Shown here in pieces: positions 61,653 through 64,000 of a stretch of 64,000 nt of DNA. The position numbers and the translations under genes were made by a program. This DNA is from Streptomyces sp. ASQP_92. Its GTDB lineage: Bacteria > Actinomycetota > Actinomycetes > Streptomycetales > Streptomycetaceae. Below the pieces are notes generated by a model. The model was not told the origin of the DNA, searched no databases, and saw only the letters and a program-made list of their open reading frames with translations. Where the stretch lies: NCBI RefSeq assembly GCF_025399895.1, contig NZ_JAODUA010000003.1, positions 248,001-312,000 on the forward strand, given 5' to 3'. The first letter of the stretch is position 1. Each line of letters opens with the position of its first letter.

Positions 61653-63005
61653 TCACGTCAAGCCCACCCCCTCCCTTCCCCCGGCCGGCCAGACCGTCAG
61701 GGGGGTGAAACCCCGGTGGCCGCATTCGCCGAAGACCGTTACCGGGGCGCCGCCGGACACCGCGGCGAGCTTCCACAGGGCGGAGCGCGGGGTGGCGTTG
61801 GTGGCGATCGGCAGCGCCAACTCGCCCTCCTTGTCGGCCAGTTGCCAGGTGTCGTCGCCGTCCTTCGGGGGGATCGGTATCGCCGCGTGCACAGTCGCCG
61901 CACACGATTCGATCCACGGGTCGTCCAGGAGCGCCCGGCCGTACCGTTCGGCGGCCTCGGTGGTCGTGCCGCCCGGCGGGGGGCCTTCTGCCGCCGTCGG
62001 GGTGCCGTACCGCTCGCCCAGGGCGGCTCGCGACTGGCCGCCGCCCGGGTAGGGCGTCACATCCGCGTCAATCGTCAGGCCGACCGGGAGCGCCAGCGCC
62101 GGCGCTCGGCCCGCCGCGCCGAAGTCCAGGATCAGCGCCGAGCGGCCCGAGTCCCGTCCGTACAGCCAGATGCGGCGCGTGGTGAGCTTCGCGTCGGCCG
62201 TGTCGTACTGGGCGAGGACCTGCCAGCGGTCGCGGATCGGCGGTCCCTGGGGAGGCGTCGCCACCCCGACGCGTGAGCGGACCGTCGCGGCCAGCTGTTC
62301 GGGCAGGGCGTCCCGGCCGAGCCATGCCCGGTCGAGGAGGTGCAGCAGCGCGCACTCCTCGAGCAGCCGCGTCGGCCAGCCCGGCCCGGAACCCGGTATG
62401 GCTCCCAACTCCCTTACGCGCGAGGCAAGTCCGGGCGCCTGGGCGTCCACCATGCGGGCCGCCGTCTCCTCCCAGAGGCCGTAGCCGGGGCGCTCGGCCG
62501 CCGCGAGGCCGCCGCGCAGCAGGTCCGTGAGGCGTTGCTCTAGCTCGGTTGCTCCGGCGGTGATCCGCTCGGCGCGTTTCTCGGCCCTGCGCCGAGCCGC
62601 CTCCGCGTCAACAGGCGCGGCTGGAACGTCCGTTGAGGTCGACGCCGACTTTTCGGCACGGCCCCTTCTGCTCGCCAGCCACTGCTCCGCCCAGTCGGGC
62701 GCCGTCCCGTCCGGCACCGCCCGGTCGTCACCGGACCAGAGCAGCAGCAGCCCCACCGCGTGCTTGCACGGGAACTTCCGGCTCGGGCAACTGCACTTGT
62801 ACGCCGGGCCACTTGTGTCGAGCACCGTTTGGTACGGCCGGCTGCCGCTGCCCTTGCACAGGCCCCACACCGCGCCCGTCCCGTCGCACCCGCTCTCCGA
62901 CCACGGCCCGGCCGTGCCGAGCCTGCTTCCCGCTTTGCGTGACGCATCGTCAGGCGCCAGTGCCAGCACCTGTTCCGCCGTCCAGCGCACCCCCTGCTGA
63001 GTCAT
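61653..63005 (-). CDS. SWIM zinc-finger protein
   Basis: 450 residues. The SWIM motif C71-x-C73-x6-C80-x-H82 (YKCSCPSRKFPCKH) is intact. Two more cysteines (C40 and C50) precede it. The rest is a helical and beta mixture without a catalytic signature (WEETAARMVDAQAPGLA; RDRWQVLAQYDTADAKL). SWIM domains bind DNA or proteins. The ATG at 63005 is fixed by a TTGTCAGTG-N8-TACCTT promoter whose -10 ends 7 bases before it, so the message is leaderless; the open frame upstream is ignored. It diverges from the MoxR ATPase and probably works with it. Confidence 0.87.
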   Translation of the reverse strand: MTQQGVRWTAEQVLALAPDDASRKAGSRLGTAGPWSESGCDGTGAVWGLCKGSGSRPYQTVLDTSGPAYKCSCPSRKFPCKHAVGLLLLWSGDDRAVPDGTAPDWAEQWLASRRGRAEKSASTSTDVPAAPVDAEAARRRAEKRAERITAGATELEQRLTDLLRGGLAAAERPGYGLWEETAARMVDAQAPGLASRVRELGAIPGSGPGWPTRLLEECALLHLLDRAWLGRDALPEQLAATVRSRVGVATPPQGPPIRDRWQVLAQYDTADAKLTTRRIWLYGRDSGRSALILDFGAAGRAPALALPVGLTIDADVTPYPGGGQSRAALGERYGTPTAAEGPPPGGTTTEAAERYGRALLDDPWIESCAATVHAAIPIPPKDGDDTWQLADKEGELALPIATNATPRSALWKLAAVSGGAPVTVFGECGHRGFTPLTVWPAGGREGVGLT

Positions 63006-63012
63006 GTCCCCG

Positions 63013-63035
63013 AAGGTACGGGCGGCCACTGACAA
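63013..63035 (-). promoter_or_regulatory. DNA-damage-type promoter of the SWIM gene
   Basis: On the minus strand TTGTCAGTG (63027-63035), 8 bases, TACCTT (63013-63018) is a full match to the actinobacterial RecA-independent, PafBC-dependent promoter consensus TTGTCRGTG-N8-TAnnnT. The -10 ends 7 bases before the ATG. Confidence 0.8.
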
Positions 63036-63073
63036 TCGGCTCTGACCTGCGGCGATGACCTGCGCGAGGGTGA

Positions 63074-63096
63074 TTGTCAGTGGTGTGGTGCACGGT
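63074..63096 (+). promoter_or_regulatory. DNA-damage-type promoter of the MoxR ATPase gene
   Basis: TTGTCAGTG (63074-63082), 8 bases, CACGGT (63091-63096) mirrors the promoter of the SWIM gene, with one mismatch in the -10. The two elements form a perfect 12-bp inverted repeat (CCACTGACAATC at 63026-63037 and its complement at 63072-63083). Confidence 0.7.
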
Positions 63097-63144
63097 GGAG
63101 ACCACAAGCCGGTCGAACGTCTCGAACGACCTGGAGGGGGAGCC

Positions 63145-64000
63145 ATGACCATGTCCGAAATCGAGTCCGACATCGAATCCGAGAACACCGGATCGCACGC
63201 CGAGGCCGCGACGGATGAGGCCCTGCGGCCGCACGCCGAGCAGGCCTTCGCCGGCGAACTGGCCGCGCTCGCGGCCGCCGACGACCGCCCGCGCCCGGCC
63301 CGTTGGCGGCTCTCGCCGTGGGCGGTCGCCACCTATCTGCTCGGTGGCACCCTGTCCGACGGGACCGTGATCACACCGAAGTACGTGGGGCCCCGGCGCA
63401 TCGTCGAGGTCGCCGTCACCACCTTGGCCACCGACCGCGCGCTGCTCCTGCTCGGCGTGCCCGGCACCGCGAAGACATGGGTGTCGGAGCACCTCGCGGC
63501 GGCCGTCAGCGGTGATTCCACGCTGCTCGTGCAGGGCACCGCGGGCACGCCCGAGGAAGCCATCCGCTACGGCTGGAACTACGCCCAACTCCTCGCGCAC
63601 GGCCCCAGCCGCGCCGCGCTCGTGCCCAGCCCGATCATGCGAGCCATGGCGGACGGCATGACCGCCCGGGTCGAGGAGCTCACCCGCATCCCCGCCGACG
63701 TGCAGGACTCGCTGATCACGATCCTGTCCGAGAAGACGCTGCCCATCCCGGAGCTGGGCGCCGAGACCCAGGCCGTGCGGGGCTTCAACCTCATCGCCAC
63801 GGCCAATGACCGCGACCGCGGCGTGAATGAGCTGTCCAGCGCGCTGCGGCGCCGCTTCAACACCGTCGTCCTGCCGCTGCCCGCGACCGCCGAGGCCGAG
63901 GTCGACATCGTCTCGCGCCGGGTCGACCAGCTCGGCCGCTCGCTCGACCTGCCCGCCGTGCCCGACGGAATGGCGGAGATCCACCGGGTCGTCACCGTCT
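63145..64000 (+). CDS. MoxR-type AAA ATPase, cut by window end
   Basis: 285 residues are visible before the edge. An acidic N-terminus with an ESDIESEN-like stretch and about 75 residues of lead-in are followed by Walker A GVPGTAKT (104-111). A Walker-B region follows (the acidic stretch around VEELTRIPADVQDSLITILSEK), then sensor 1 LIATANDRDRG and the arginine-finger segment ELSSALRRRF. This is typical of MoxR chaperone-like ATPases, which usually act with VWA-domain partners. ATGs at 63145 and 63151 follow GGAGGGGG. Genes beyond the edge (a VWA protein is likely) are not seen. Confidence 0.88.
   Translation, partial: MTMSEIESDIESENTGSHAEAATDEALRPHAEQAFAGELAALAAADDRPRPARWRLSPWAVATYLLGGTLSDGTVITPKYVGPRRIVEVAVTTLATDRALLLLGVPGTAKTWVSEHLAAAVSGDSTLLVQGTAGTPEEAIRYGWNYAQLLAHGPSRAALVPSPIMRAMADGMTARVEELTRIPADVQDSLITILSEKTLPIPELGAETQAVRGFNLIATANDRDRGVNELSSALRRRFNTVVLPLPATAEAEVDIVSRRVDQLGRSLDLPAVPDGMAEIHRVVTV

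Overview
The window is a stretch of Streptomyces chromosome. The DNA is very GC-rich with a strong GC bias at third codon positions. It carries the developmental genes whiD and bldM beside a sigma factor of the ShbA type, guaB, a guaB paralogue, guaA, glpD, pcrA and icmB, together with a five-gene cluster of receptor-type Ser/Thr kinases. This is a conserved core neighbourhood; from memory it resembles the SCO4767-SCO4800 region of S. coelicolor. I see no tRNA, rRNA, insertion sequence, prophage or CRISPR array.

Left part (1-12.5 kb): a truncated helical-repeat protein, then a minus-strand sugar-uptake operon (binding protein, two permeases, a 2-hydroxyacid dehydrogenase). A divergently placed regulator (DeoR-type HTH fused to a LacI-type sensor) and a DUF2264 gene complete the locus. 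Matching TTCGATC/GATCGAA operators lie in front of both transcription units. An SDR, a MOSC protein and a LysR regulator follow. Developmental and purine block (12.6-18.4 kb): whiD and bldM diverge across a 426-bp regulatory region with a near-perfect sigma-BldN promoter, followed by the sigma factor, guaB and the CBS-less guaB3. Next come a nucleotide-sugar dehydrogenase that has lost its catalytic cysteine, glpD, and a serine hydrolase whose stop codon overlaps that of glpD.

Kinase cluster (23-34.1 kb): four apparently active membrane kinases and one pseudokinase, all with an intracellular kinase region, one membrane helix and a related extracellular domain. Metabolic block (34.3-42.8 kb): succinate-semialdehyde dehydrogenase, a GMC oxidoreductase with a four-cysteine motif, a membrane protein, a chorismate mutase preceded by a possible Phe/Tyr leader peptide and a strong hairpin, guaA and a class II aldolase. 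Envelope block (42.9-58.3 kb): membrane proteins, a PspC/LiaF-like protein facing a PspC-fused histidine kinase and its response regulator, a membrane-anchored esterase, two NlpC/P60 hydrolases, the helicase PcrA, an M23 peptidase and a lipase.

Right edge (58.7-64 kb): icmB, a 514-bp block of dispersed repeats, then a DUF5691 protein and a SWIM zinc-finger protein, divergent from a MoxR-type AAA ATPase cut by the window end. Both sides of that divergence carry TTGTCAGTG-N8 promoters of the PafBC DNA-damage type, and pcrA has a weaker match. This is the best candidate here for a little-described system. Other prominent leads are the chorismate mutase leader, the split pseudokinase and the two enzymes that lack their catalytic cysteine.
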